Shown: piece by piece, positions 1 through 6,161 of the stretch | Numbering within the stretch: the first letter of the stretch is position 1 | Layout of the letters: every line of letters starts with the position of its first letter | NCBI GenBank assembly: GCA_963578625.1 | Contig: CAUZEO010000316.1 | Span: forward strand, 1-6,262 | DNA from: CAUZEO01 sp963578625 | GTDB lineage: Bacteria > Verrucomicrobiota > Kiritimatiellia > SLOV01 | DNA: 6,262 bases | Direction: 5' to 3' | The notes under the pieces: model-generated | Databases searched by the model: none | What the model was told of the DNA's origin: nothing | The model's input: the letters and a program-made list of their open reading frames with translations, nothing else | Position numbers and translations under genes: made by a program

Positions 1-192
1 CTCGACGGCAGCGGCATCCTCGTCACGGAAAAGAAGGCCGAGCCGATCGCAGAGATGATGGGCAAACTGTTGCATGACGACGGGTTGCGCGAAGCAGTCA
101 TTCGCGGCCAACGGGGTCGCCTGGACCGGTACCGGTCCCGCGACCTGCCGAAAGAACTTTGCGCGCACCTTTCGCCGATGCTTGGGGTCTAA
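1..192 (+). CDS. Glycosyltransferase, GT4-like, C-terminal fragment (5' end outside window)
   Basis: Frame 1 is open from the left edge to a TAA at 190-192 and gives 63 residues. It begins LDGSGILVTEKKAEPIAEMM and continues with a KLLHDDGLREAVIRGQRGR segment. This is the usual end of a GT-B fold family-4 glycosyltransferase: a G-x-G-(I/L)-L-V strand after the nucleotide-sugar-binding glutamate region, then a helix of the form 'iaeal.kLL.D..lRe.l...gr'. The upstream nucleotide-sugar site is off the window, so donor, acceptor and pathway cannot be named. It is the only gene on the plus strand and converges on the HMG-CoA synthase gene, whose ORF runs 95 bp into its 3' end on the other strand. 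The family call rests on one short conserved block, so another GT-B subfamily remains possible. Confidence 0.66.
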   Translation, partial: LDGSGILVTEKKAEPIAEMMGKLLHDDGLREAVIRGQRGRLDRYRSRDLPKELCAHLSPMLGV

Positions 193-1456
193 ACGAACTT
201 GTTGTAAATCCGTAAAGTAGCGGAAGTCGCCGAGACTTCCGGTCGGCGACTTCGGGGCGCGAAGCAATGGGGACTTGTTCGACCGCGGATGGGTTCGATT
301 CGTAGATCCGCTTGTGATTTCGAATCCCGGCGAGTCGGAACGGACTGGAACTGATTTGCTCGGTCTGGTGATCGGTGCCGTCGGTAGGAAGGCGTTGGCC
401 GTAATACCTCTTGTATTGTTCATAGGTCAATTCCTGCCGCTGTTCCAGCATGGCATGATGGCGTTCGCCCTGCAGGTACCGCTGGTATTCTCCGCAAACA
501 ACACCACTGAAAAAGGAGGCCATGCACCCGGACCCGTAGCTGAACAGGCCGATACGGCGGCCGGTAAGATTCCGGGCGGAATTCTCCAGCAGCGAGGCCA
601 GACCCACATAAAGGGACGCGGTGTAGCTGTTTCCGGTCAGCCGGTTGTAGTGCAGTGAATCGATGTGACGGGCCATCGTGGATTCCTCGTCGGCACCGGA
701 GTATCCGCCAAGGCGCGCGAGAACCCGGTTGGCCTTGCCCGCCATTTTTGTGAAGGGCAAATGAAAGCAGAAGTAGTCACAGTCATTGTATCCGCGGCCT
801 GACTCCCGTCGGTACTCGCTCCACGACTCTTCCAGTGCCTTCATGTACACTTGGATCGAAAATTTTCCGTCCACCAGCGCTTCATCAAGATAGTTCGGAC
901 GCCAGAAATCCATGACGTCCTCGGTGTACGAGCCACTCTCGGGATCAAACACGATGAGCCGCGGCGTGGCGGAGATCACCATGGCAATCGCACCGGCGCC
1001 CTGGGTGGGCTCACCAGGGGTGTTCAGGCCATAGCGCGCTTCGTCGGAAGCTACGATCAAAACGCGTTTCCGCGGGTTCTGCGCCACCAGGGCGAGCGCC
1101 ATTTGGAGCGCGGCAGTGCTGCCGCAGCAGGCCTGTTTAATCTCGAAAGACCGGCAATTCGAGGGCAGGCCCAGCAATTGATGGACATAGATTGCCGCGG
1201 CCTTGGATTGGTCAATGCCCGACTCGGTGGCGAACATCAGCGTGTCAATCGTTGCGGTATCGATCCCCTTGACCGCATGCCGGGCTGCCGCGGCGCCCAT
1301 GGTGACGATATCTTCGTCGGGCGGGAGCACAGCCATCCGCTCCTGCCCGATACCGTACAGGTACTTATTCGCCGGCACGTTCCTCACCGCAGCCAGCGTT
1401 CTCAGATCCAGAAATTTTTCCGGTGTATAGAACGCCAATGATTCAATGCCAATCAT
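98..1456 (-). CDS. mvaS: Hydroxymethylglutaryl-CoA synthase (mvaS-like) with unusual C-terminal tail
   Basis: A cytosolic thiolase-fold enzyme that condenses acetyl-CoA with acetoacetyl-CoA to HMG-CoA, the committed entry to the mevalonate route to isoprenoids. The start at 1456 (MIGIESLAFYTP, 452 aa) matches the family N-terminus and follows an AAGGA at 1467-1471. It puts the catalytic residues one position from the Staphylococcus aureus enzyme: Glu78 in ATESGIDQSKA, Cys110 in EIKQACCG, and His232 in CFHLPFTKMAGKA. The glycine-rich SYGSG loop is at about 306-310. An ATG 33 bases upstream (1489), with GGAG at 1498-1501, gives a 463-aa alternative. The family core ends near residue 386 (AGIRNHKRIYE), a normal length. 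A further 66 basic, Ser/Pro/Gly-rich residues follow, the last 30 or so antisense to the glycosyltransferase. PksG-type HMG synthases of polyketide beta-branching are relatives, but no polyketide genes are in view, so mvaS is the better name. The function is well supported; the tail is doubtful. Confidence 0.9.
   Translation of the reverse strand: MIGIESLAFYTPEKFLDLRTLAAVRNVPANKYLYGIGQERMAVLPPDEDIVTMGAAAARHAVKGIDTATIDTLMFATESGIDQSKAAAIYVHQLLGLPSNCRSFEIKQACCGSTAALQMALALVAQNPRKRVLIVASDEARYGLNTPGEPTQGAGAIAMVISATPRLIVFDPESGSYTEDVMDFWRPNYLDEALVDGKFSIQVYMKALEESWSEYRRESGRGYNDCDYFCFHLPFTKMAGKANRVLARLGGYSGADEESTMARHIDSLHYNRLTGNSYTASLYVGLASLLENSARNLTGRRIGLFSYGSGCMASFFSGVVCGEYQRYLQGERHHAMLEQRQELTYEQYKRYYGQRLPTDGTDHQTEQISSSPFRLAGIRNHKRIYESNPSAVEQVPIASRPEVADRKSRRLPLLYGFTTSSFRPQASAKGARKVLSAGRGTGTGPGDPVGRE
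222..253. repeat. Nested inverted repeats between convergent gene ends
   Basis: GAAGTCGCCGA (223-233) and TCGGCGACTTC (243-253) are perfect 11-bp inverted arms around a 9-base loop. Within this, GGAAGTC (222-228) can instead pair with GACTTCC (234-240) around a 5-base loop, so the two hairpins are mutually exclusive. The element lies 30 bp past the glycosyltransferase stop and inside the C-terminal tail of the mvaS ORF. Its place between convergent genes suggests a bidirectional transcription end or 3'-end stabiliser. Neither strand has a T-tract after the stem, so a canonical Rho-independent terminator is not supported. Confidence 0.55.
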
Positions 1457-1575
1457 TACGCGCACATCCTTTCGCCTTCGCCGGTGCATCCTTGCTTCTC
1501 CAGCGTTCGATTAGGATTGGTTATCGCCCTACGCGGCGCCAAAGTCAAAACTGATCTTATGCGAATTCCTGGCAT
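1456..1575 (-). CDS. Possible 39-aa upstream ORF coupled to mvaS
   Basis: This ORF starts at ATG 1573-1575 (MPGIRIRSVLTLAPRR...) after an AGAGG 5 bases upstream. It ends in TAA at 1456-1458, which shares its last base with the mvaS ATG (TAATG). The product would be a small, basic peptide with no membrane segment or family I recognise. The good SD spacing and stop/start overlap suggest translational coupling. Against it, the best mvaS promoter lies inside this ORF, so transcripts from that promoter would not carry its start. It would be translated only by read-through from the membrane protein gene, which ends 41 bp upstream. A chance ORF is the more likely explanation. Confidence 0.2.
   Translation of the reverse strand: MPGIRIRSVLTLAPRRAITNPNRTLEKQGCTGEGERMCA
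1520..1548 (-). promoter_or_regulatory. Predicted sigma70-type promoter for mvaS
   Basis: On the minus strand a -35 TTGACT (1543-1548) is followed by a 17-base spacer and a -10 GATAAC (1520-1525), matching consensus at 5/6 and 4/6 positions. Transcription would begin near 1512-1514. The leader would be about 25 bases to the ATG at 1489 or about 57 to the preferred ATG at 1456, so it does not decide between them. It would let mvaS be expressed independently of the upstream membrane protein gene. Confidence 0.5.
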
Positions 1576-1616
1576 TATTTCCTCTTCACTTCAGTCCAAC
1601 CAAACGCTGACTACTT

Positions 1617-2789
1617 TCAAACATGTTCCCAATTCCCGCCCGCCAACGCATCCGAGCCGGTCGTTTTGGCAACGCGCACATCGTAGCGGTCGAGGGTTTT
1701 TCCCGCCATTTCCCCGATCAGGAGACACTGGATCCCGAAGGGGAGATATCCTATGTACCCCAGCACCGGCATCTCGAATACTTTGGCCCCATGGACGAAT
1801 GGGATGGAGTAAATCCACCGGGCCAGGCTGTAGGTATTCCAAAGCTCCCAGAAGAATCCGCAGATCAGCGCCGCCACTGCAGCAGTGATCAGGCCGGTCC
1901 ACCGGCCCCCGCCAATCTGGTCGATCAAGGTCCGAGATCCAAATACGGACTGGACCCCAAGCACGACGAGCATCGGTGAGACCCAAACCAGCGGAAAGAG
2001 ATAGTCCGGCCAGATTCCGATACACATCAACCCTGCCCCCGACAACATCAGAAGCAACACACCCGTGAGCCGTGAAGCCCTCACCCTACCCCCGGGCCCC
2101 CGCCCAAACGCGCGGTCGAATGATGGGAAACTCTGCAACCACGCCTGCGTTGAAAGCACTGCCGGCAACACCGTGGAAAATGGAATCGTTGCAAAGAGGA
2201 CATACTGGGCAGCCGACATTTCCGATACCCCTCCCACGTAGTACCAGTTCGCCACGAATCGGTTCAGGTATTCAAAGAACCACCAGAACCCGGCACTCAG
2301 CGGAAATAACAACAGGAAGTAGCGAGTCCTGGCCGTCATCAGGCACCGGCCCGTCCGGCGGAATGTCATTCCGTTGATCACGAAAATGTACGCCACCCAT
2401 AGCGGCGTGAAGGTGTGCAACTGAATGGACGAGAGCCACTCGAACCGGGTCCATGCGACCCCCCACGCCGCGATGCCTCCTGCCAGTCCCACCCACCCGA
2501 ACCAGGGGAACCGGGCCACCGGCGCAATGACCTCCGCTCGCCGTGCCGCCCTGATCAGCGGAAGGCCGATAGCCGTACCTACCAGAATCCCAATCGCGCC
2601 GAGCGCCACGAATGCGGGTAGCGAGAAAGCGGCGTGTGACGTGATGATTGTGAGCGGCGGAAACTTCAGATAGGGCGCGATGCTGCCGCCGGAGAGCACA
2701 ATCCCGACCAGGGGAAGACCCACCAGCATTACGATCAACACCGCAATGCCAGAAATGGCTGAATTGGATCTATTCGTCTCGGTCGACAT
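1617..2789 (-). CDS. Polytopic membrane protein of unknown function with two repeated halves
   Basis: A 390-aa integral membrane protein with about ten hydrophobic segments: roughly residues 12-33, 50-79, 96-113, 126-143, 157-175, 193-213, 241-259, 262-282, 298-317 and 343-360. I cannot assign a family or function, and no signal peptide is separable from the first helix. Two regions share an ordered motif set. Copy A has PLWV (129-132), a Gly at 140, FFEYLN (171-176), WYY (182-184), EM (190-191) and PF (203-204). Copy B has PLVWV (266-270), Gly278, FWELWN (313-318), WIY (325-327), EM (339-340) and PF (350-351). This points to an internal duplication and a pseudo-twofold transporter- or enzyme-like fold. 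The charged and polar residues (E173, N176, E315, N318) sit within or beside hydrophobic segments and are candidates for a functional site. The ATG at 2789 has only a weak upstream purine stretch. The gene ends 127-160 bp before mvaS in the same orientation, so cotranscription is possible but unproven. Confidence 0.85.
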   Translation of the reverse strand: MSTETNRSNSAISGIAVLIVMLVGLPLVGIVLSGGSIAPYLKFPPLTIITSHAAFSLPAFVALGAIGILVGTAIGLPLIRAARRAEVIAPVARFPWFGWVGLAGGIAAWGVAWTRFEWLSSIQLHTFTPLWVAYIFVINGMTFRRTGRCLMTARTRYFLLLFPLSAGFWWFFEYLNRFVANWYYVGGVSEMSAAQYVLFATIPFSTVLPAVLSTQAWLQSFPSFDRAFGRGPGGRVRASRLTGVLLLMLSGAGLMCIGIWPDYLFPLVWVSPMLVVLGVQSVFGSRTLIDQIGGGRWTGLITAAVAALICGFFWELWNTYSLARWIYSIPFVHGAKVFEMPVLGYIGYLPFGIQCLLIGEMAGKTLDRYDVRVAKTTGSDALAGGNWEHV

Positions 2790-2823
2790 GCGAAAGTTCT
2801 TTGTGGCGTAAAGCCTTGCCTTG

Positions 2824-2849
2824 AAAAATAAGGACGCAATGTGGCGTCC
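2824..2849 (-). terminator. Rho-independent terminator after the winged-helix regulator gene
   Basis: Read on the minus strand, GGACGC pairs with GCGTCC (2832-2837 with 2844-2849) around a 6-base loop, and TTATTTTT follows at once. It lies 22 bp after the regulator stop and 35 bp before the next minus-strand start, where the end of the membrane protein/regulator operon is expected. The stem is short (6 bp, perhaps 7 with a G-T pair), so termination may be incomplete. The rest of the 2790-2871 gap shows no clear promoter for the following gene. Confidence 0.7.
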
Positions 2850-2871
2850 CCGCGCGAAATCCGGACTCCCG

Positions 2872-3249
2872 TTACAACTGCTCGGTCAGCCCTCCCAGGA
2901 AATTAAAGTTGGGCGAATCCGCTGCCATCGCCTCGGCGGCGCGCTGCAGGGCCGCTTCCAGGGCGCCCAGGTATTCGACGAAACTTTCCCGACCTGCATC
3001 CGTCAGAAAAACCGTCGTTCGAGGTCTTGCGCCAACGAAACGTTTGTTGATTTCAACTGCCCCGGCTTCTTCCAGCGTTTTCAAATGCCGGCTGAGGTTG
3101 CCGTCCGTCAAATCGCATTGCTCCTTCAACTCGTTGAAGGACAAGCCTTCCGTCGCACCACCAAGCGCGGACATGATCGATAACCGGCTCGGCTCGTGAA
3201 AGACTCGCGGCAACGCAGAGTAAGGGTTCTCACGCAACGGTTCGTTCAT
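2872..3249 (-). CDS. Winged-helix transcriptional regulator (HTH_34-type)
   Basis: A 125-aa cytosolic DNA-binding protein. Residues 18-30 (HEPSRLSIMSALG) form the first helix, 36-62 (LSFNELKEQCDLTDGNLSRH and onward) the helix-turn-helix with recognition helix at about 48-60, and 64-83 the beta wing (INKRFVGARPRTTVFLT). An AGRESFVEYLGALEAAL helix follows and probably dimerises. The TDGNLSRHL and F-x-G-x-x-P-R-T signatures are typical of the PF13601-like (MarR/ArsR-related) winged-helix family, which lacks a metal or ligand site that can be named. The start at 3249 is chosen because AAGGAG sits 9 bases upstream. The longer reading from 3300 (142 aa) lacks this support and adds no family-like sequence. 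The gene overlaps the preceding membrane protein gene by 20 bp, so the two are very likely cotranscribed and translationally coupled. It may control its own operon through the palindrome at 3926-3940. The natural signal is unknown. Confidence 0.87.
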   Translation of the reverse strand: MNEPLRENPYSALPRVFHEPSRLSIMSALGGATEGLSFNELKEQCDLTDGNLSRHLKTLEEAGAVEINKRFVGARPRTTVFLTDAGRESFVEYLGALEAALQRAAEAMAADSPNFNFLGGLTEQL

Positions 3250-3877
3250 TTCTTTCAACTCCTTCCCGCGCATTGGTGTGGACGTTGCGAGTGCCGTCAT
3301 AATGCAGCACCACTCCGCCCACGACTTCTCCAGCGCAAAATATGATGCCCATCGGCCATGGATTCTGAAAATTCATCTCGGGAGCGAGCAGGCATATCGC
3401 TCCGGCTGCGATATAGAAAGCCCCGACCCACCAGATCGCTCGAGGCAGCACCATTCGCGACGCCATGTTCGTCAAACCGAACAGGCACATCCAAATTCCG
3501 AACAAGTATTCGTACTGGCGGTTGAGAATCATCGCCGCGGTCAATAATCCGCCCACCGCGATCGGGGCAATCACATCGAGCGTAGGTTTCAGGACGCGAA
3601 CGTCGCGCCGGGTTACCGGGTCCTTCCAGAACCACCAGATCACCGCGCCGGCATTCAGCACGAACGCCACGATAAATACGATGCCCCACCCGATGACATG
3701 CCAACGATTCGACTCCGGAACAGCGGGGGACGCCATGACGGCCGCCGCCACCAGTGCGAAAAACCCCATGGTAATCCGAATTCGGCCGGAGTAGCCCTTG
3801 AACCGCCGCCGCTCCAGCACCGCTTGTTGCAGCTCGCGGACATGCGCAATTGTTTCCTGTATCCCTGGTACGCTCAT
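3230..3877 (-). CDS. Six-helix membrane protein paired with winged-helix regulator
   Basis: A 215-aa inner-membrane protein of unknown function. A soluble, charged N-terminus (about 1-33, IQETIAHVRELQQAVLERRR, helix-forming) precedes six hydrophobic segments at roughly 35-50, 59-82, 100-117, 123-141, 147-164 and 174-191. The tail is short and polar. No catalytic motif is visible. Small membrane proteins with an amphipathic, Arg-rich N-terminal helix directly before a winged-helix regulator recur in bacteria, and here the genes overlap by 20 bp. A sensor, partner or target of the regulator is a reasonable guess but only an inference. I chose the ATG at 3877 (MSVPGIQ) over the one at 3907 (MMKNRG), because the likely -10 box overlaps the upstream ATG and the protein family normally opens just before the amphipathic helix. 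The SD at 3877 is poor, as it is at 3907, so the start is uncertain by ten codons. Confidence 0.78.
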   Translation of the reverse strand: MSVPGIQETIAHVRELQQAVLERRRFKGYSGRIRITMGFFALVAAAVMASPAVPESNRWHVIGWGIVFIVAFVLNAGAVIWWFWKDPVTRRDVRVLKPTLDVIAPIAVGGLLTAAMILNRQYEYLFGIWMCLFGLTNMASRMVLPRAIWWVGAFYIAAGAICLLAPEMNFQNPWPMGIIFCAGEVVGGVVLHYDGTRNVHTNAREGVERNERTVA

Positions 3878-3902
3878 CCCTATCGAAAATCCACGGTTTT
3901 TC

Positions 3903-3933
3903 ATCATATATCAGCCATTCATAAACTTTGCAA
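3903..3933 (-). promoter_or_regulatory. Predicted promoter of the membrane protein/regulator operon
   Basis: On the minus strand a TTGCAA (3928-3933) lies 17 bases before TATATG (3905-3910) and 19 before TATGAT (3903-3908, 5/6 to the -10 consensus). Transcription would start near 3896, about 20 bases before the ATG at 3877. That would exclude the upstream ATG at 3907. The -35 is weak (4/6), as expected for a regulated promoter. Confidence 0.45.
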
Positions 3934-3940
3934 TGCAAAG
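3926..3940. promoter_or_regulatory. 15-bp palindrome, candidate operator
   Basis: CTTTGCA-A-TGCAAAG is a perfect inverted repeat with 7-bp arms and a 1-bp centre. It covers the predicted -35 box of the membrane protein/regulator operon. A dimeric winged-helix protein bound here would block RNA polymerase, so autorepression by the regulator at 2872-3249 is the simplest reading. The 71-100 bp gap holding it also separates this operon from the end of recD2. I see no clear terminator for recD2 there. Confidence 0.45.
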
Positions 3941-3977
3941 GTGACGGAGATATGGACCCCCTTCGTGCTCTGTTTGT

Positions 3978-6161
3978 TCAACTGAGATTGGGACTAATTT
4001 GCTGCAGCCTCTCCTTCAGCGTCGTGATTCTCTTCCTTGTGTCCATCTGCTTGACCGCGATTCCGATTGCCTTCCGGGTCCCGACGAGAACGACAAGTCG
4101 GCGGCCGCGAGTGATTGCAGTGTAGAGAAGGTTTCTCTGCAGCATGATGTAGTGCTGGGTGTGCATGGGAATCACGACGCACGGATATTCGCTGCCCTGG
4201 CTTTTGTGGATCGTCGTGGCATATGAGAGCATCAGCTCGTCGAGCTCTTGAAAATCGTACTTCACGTCACGGCCATCGAACGTGATCATCATTTCTCGTT
4301 CCACTTCATCAATGGCGCGAATGCATCCGATGTCTCCGTTGAAGACATCCTTGTCATAGTCATTCTGAGTCTGCATGACTTTGTCGCCTTCCCGGAACAC
4401 CATGCCGAACCGCTCGATCCCTTTTCCGCCCGGGTTCAGGGCGTTCTGCAGCCGTACGTTAAGATTACGCGCGCCGAGTTCCCCCCGCTGCATGGGGGAC
4501 AGCACCTGGATGTCTTGCAATGAGTCCAGGTTGAAGCGCGCGGGAATCCGGTCCCGTACCAGTTCCACGATCCGGTCGGTTGCTTTGGCGGGATCATCCG
4601 CTTCGAACAAATAGAAATCGGAATCCTCTTCCCTGGTGGGGAAATACGGCATGGTGCCGATGTTCACCTCGTGTGCGCTCCGAATGATTGCGCTCTCGGC
4701 GGCCTGGCGGAAAACTTCATTCAGCCTGCACACCGGGACGGCTCCGGACAAGATGAGATCCCGTAGTACGCATCCGGGCCCCACGGAGGGCAACTGGTCG
4801 ACATCTCCCACCACGATGAAAGCTGCTTGTGAAGGAATCGCCTGTACCAGCTGCCACGCGAGAAGCACGTCGATCATGGAAGCTTCGTCGACGACGAAGA
4901 CGTCCCCTTTGAGCGGGTTGGCCCGGTTGTGCTTGAACGTTCCCTTGCGGGGATCAAACTGAAGAAGCCGGTGAATCGTGCGTGCATCGCGACCGGTGCT
5001 CTCCGATAACCGTTTTGCCGCTCGCCCGGTAGGTGCGCAGAGCACAGGTTCGAGCTTTTTGGCGGCGAGCACCAGCAGAATAGAATTTACCAGGGTTGTT
5101 TTGCCGACGCCAGGACCGCCGGTAATGACCATCACCTTGGAGCGGACCGCCTGCTCGATGGCTTTCCGCTGTGAACCGGCCAGCTGCAGAGCCACCTTTT
5201 TCTCTACCCAAGTCACCGCCTTGTTGATTTCGACCGGGGGACAGGGATGGGTCCCGCGGCACAGATATCCGATATCGCGAGCGAGTTCAGATTCCGCCCG
5301 GTCGAGCGAAGCCAGAAAAATCAGCGGCCCGCCGTCGGGGCCCTCCCGCAGCACCAACCGTCCCTGCTCGATCTGTGCGTCGATCGCGGATTCGACCAAC
5401 AAAGAGGGAATCTCCAGAATTTCCACGGCGGACTCTACCAGGGACTCCCGAGGATACGCGCAGTGACCTTCGGATGTCAGCTCCTGCAGCACGTACTCCA
5501 CCCCGGCCTGGGCCCGAAGATCGGACTCTTTGGAAATACCGACCCGCATGGCGATCTGGTCTGCCGTCTTAAAACCGATGCCCCGAATATCGGTGGCCAG
5601 GCAGTATGGATTACCCTGGACGGTCGGGATGGCTTCCTCGCCGTAGGTTTTGTAAATCCGGTACGCACGGCTGGTGGATACGCCGTGACTGAACAGGAAG
5701 GTCATGATCTCGCGCACCGACTTCTGCTCGTTCCAGGCCTCCTTGATTTTTTTGCGGCGCATCGGCCCGATCCCGTCGATACGCTCCAGGTGTGCCGACC
5801 GCTTTTCGATGATCTCAAAGATCTCTTTTCCGAAGGTCTCGACAAGCTTTGATGCGTAGACCGGTCCGATCCCCCTGATCATCCCGGATCCAAGATATTT
5901 CTCTATTCCCTCAAGGGTATCCGGCGCGGTAGCACGGAGATCGTCCGCCTTGAACTGGCGGCCGTGCTTGGGGTCCATGATCCAACGTCCACGCGCGTCG
6001 ACCCACTCGCCGCTGGTAATGCCCGCCGCCGTACCGATCACGGTCACCAGATCGCGCAGACCCCGCGCCTTGACGCGCAGAACCGCGAACCCCGTTTCAT
6101 CGGAGTGAAACGTGACGCGTTCCACCGTCCCGTTGACCCGGTCGTCTGAGATCTGGCTCAT
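3978..6161 (-). CDS. recD2: RecD2-like SF1B DNA helicase
   Basis: A complete 727-aa cytosolic 5'-3' DNA helicase of the RecD2 type, the RecD relative that works without RecB and RecC and is linked to replication-fork and mismatch or recombination repair. Residues 1-80 form the N-terminal OB-like domain (GTVERVTFHSDETGFAVLRV is its signature). Three helix-hairpin-helix elements follow (IRGIGP 95-100, IDGIGP 128-133, IRGIGF 192-197). The RecA-like core has Walker A GGPGVGKTT (348-356), motif Ia APTGRAAKRL (376-385), Walker B VVDEASM (423-429), motif III GDVDQLPSVGPG (452-463), NEVFRQ (481-486), motif V TTIHKSQGSEYPCVV (649-663) and motif VI YTAITRGRR (680-688). The length is normal and all motifs are intact. 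The ATG overlaps the CDGSH stop (ATGA) and has no strong SD, which suggests translational coupling to that gene. Confidence 0.96.
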   Translation of the reverse strand: MSQISDDRVNGTVERVTFHSDETGFAVLRVKARGLRDLVTVIGTAAGITSGEWVDARGRWIMDPKHGRQFKADDLRATAPDTLEGIEKYLGSGMIRGIGPVYASKLVETFGKEIFEIIEKRSAHLERIDGIGPMRRKKIKEAWNEQKSVREIMTFLFSHGVSTSRAYRIYKTYGEEAIPTVQGNPYCLATDIRGIGFKTADQIAMRVGISKESDLRAQAGVEYVLQELTSEGHCAYPRESLVESAVEILEIPSLLVESAIDAQIEQGRLVLREGPDGGPLIFLASLDRAESELARDIGYLCRGTHPCPPVEINKAVTWVEKKVALQLAGSQRKAIEQAVRSKVMVITGGPGVGKTTLVNSILLVLAAKKLEPVLCAPTGRAAKRLSESTGRDARTIHRLLQFDPRKGTFKHNRANPLKGDVFVVDEASMIDVLLAWQLVQAIPSQAAFIVVGDVDQLPSVGPGCVLRDLILSGAVPVCRLNEVFRQAAESAIIRSAHEVNIGTMPYFPTREEDSDFYLFEADDPAKATDRIVELVRDRIPARFNLDSLQDIQVLSPMQRGELGARNLNVRLQNALNPGGKGIERFGMVFREGDKVMQTQNDYDKDVFNGDIGCIRAIDEVEREMMITFDGRDVKYDFQELDELMLSYATTIHKSQGSEYPCVVIPMHTQHYIMLQRNLLYTAITRGRRLVVLVGTRKAIGIAVKQMDTRKRITTLKERLQQISPNLS

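Noticed and set aside
851..1441. Long plus-strand ORF (196 codons) opposite mvaS
   Set aside because: It lies fully antisense to the catalytic core of HMG-CoA synthase, shows no family motif, and is His/Arg/Gly-rich as expected from an antisense reading of GC-rich coding DNA.
1591..2025. Minus-strand 144-codon ORF in another frame over the 390-aa membrane protein
   Set aside because: It overlaps a clear transmembrane reading frame and has the Arg/Gly/Pro bias of a shifted frame.
3297..3938. Alternative minus-strand frame of 213 codons over the six-helix membrane protein
   Set aside because: It is out of frame with the hydrophobic reading, gives an Arg/Gly-rich sequence with no membrane segments, and its start lies upstream of the predicted -10 box.
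3928..4125. Plus-strand ORF crossing the palindrome and the recD2 3' end
   Set aside because: Its hydrophobic run comes from antisense of the recD2 C-terminus, and it has no SD or family match.
5247..5852. Plus-strand ORF of 201 codons opposite recD2
   Set aside because: It is antisense to the conserved helix-hairpin-helix and linker part of recD2, with no recognisable domain and no SD-supported start.
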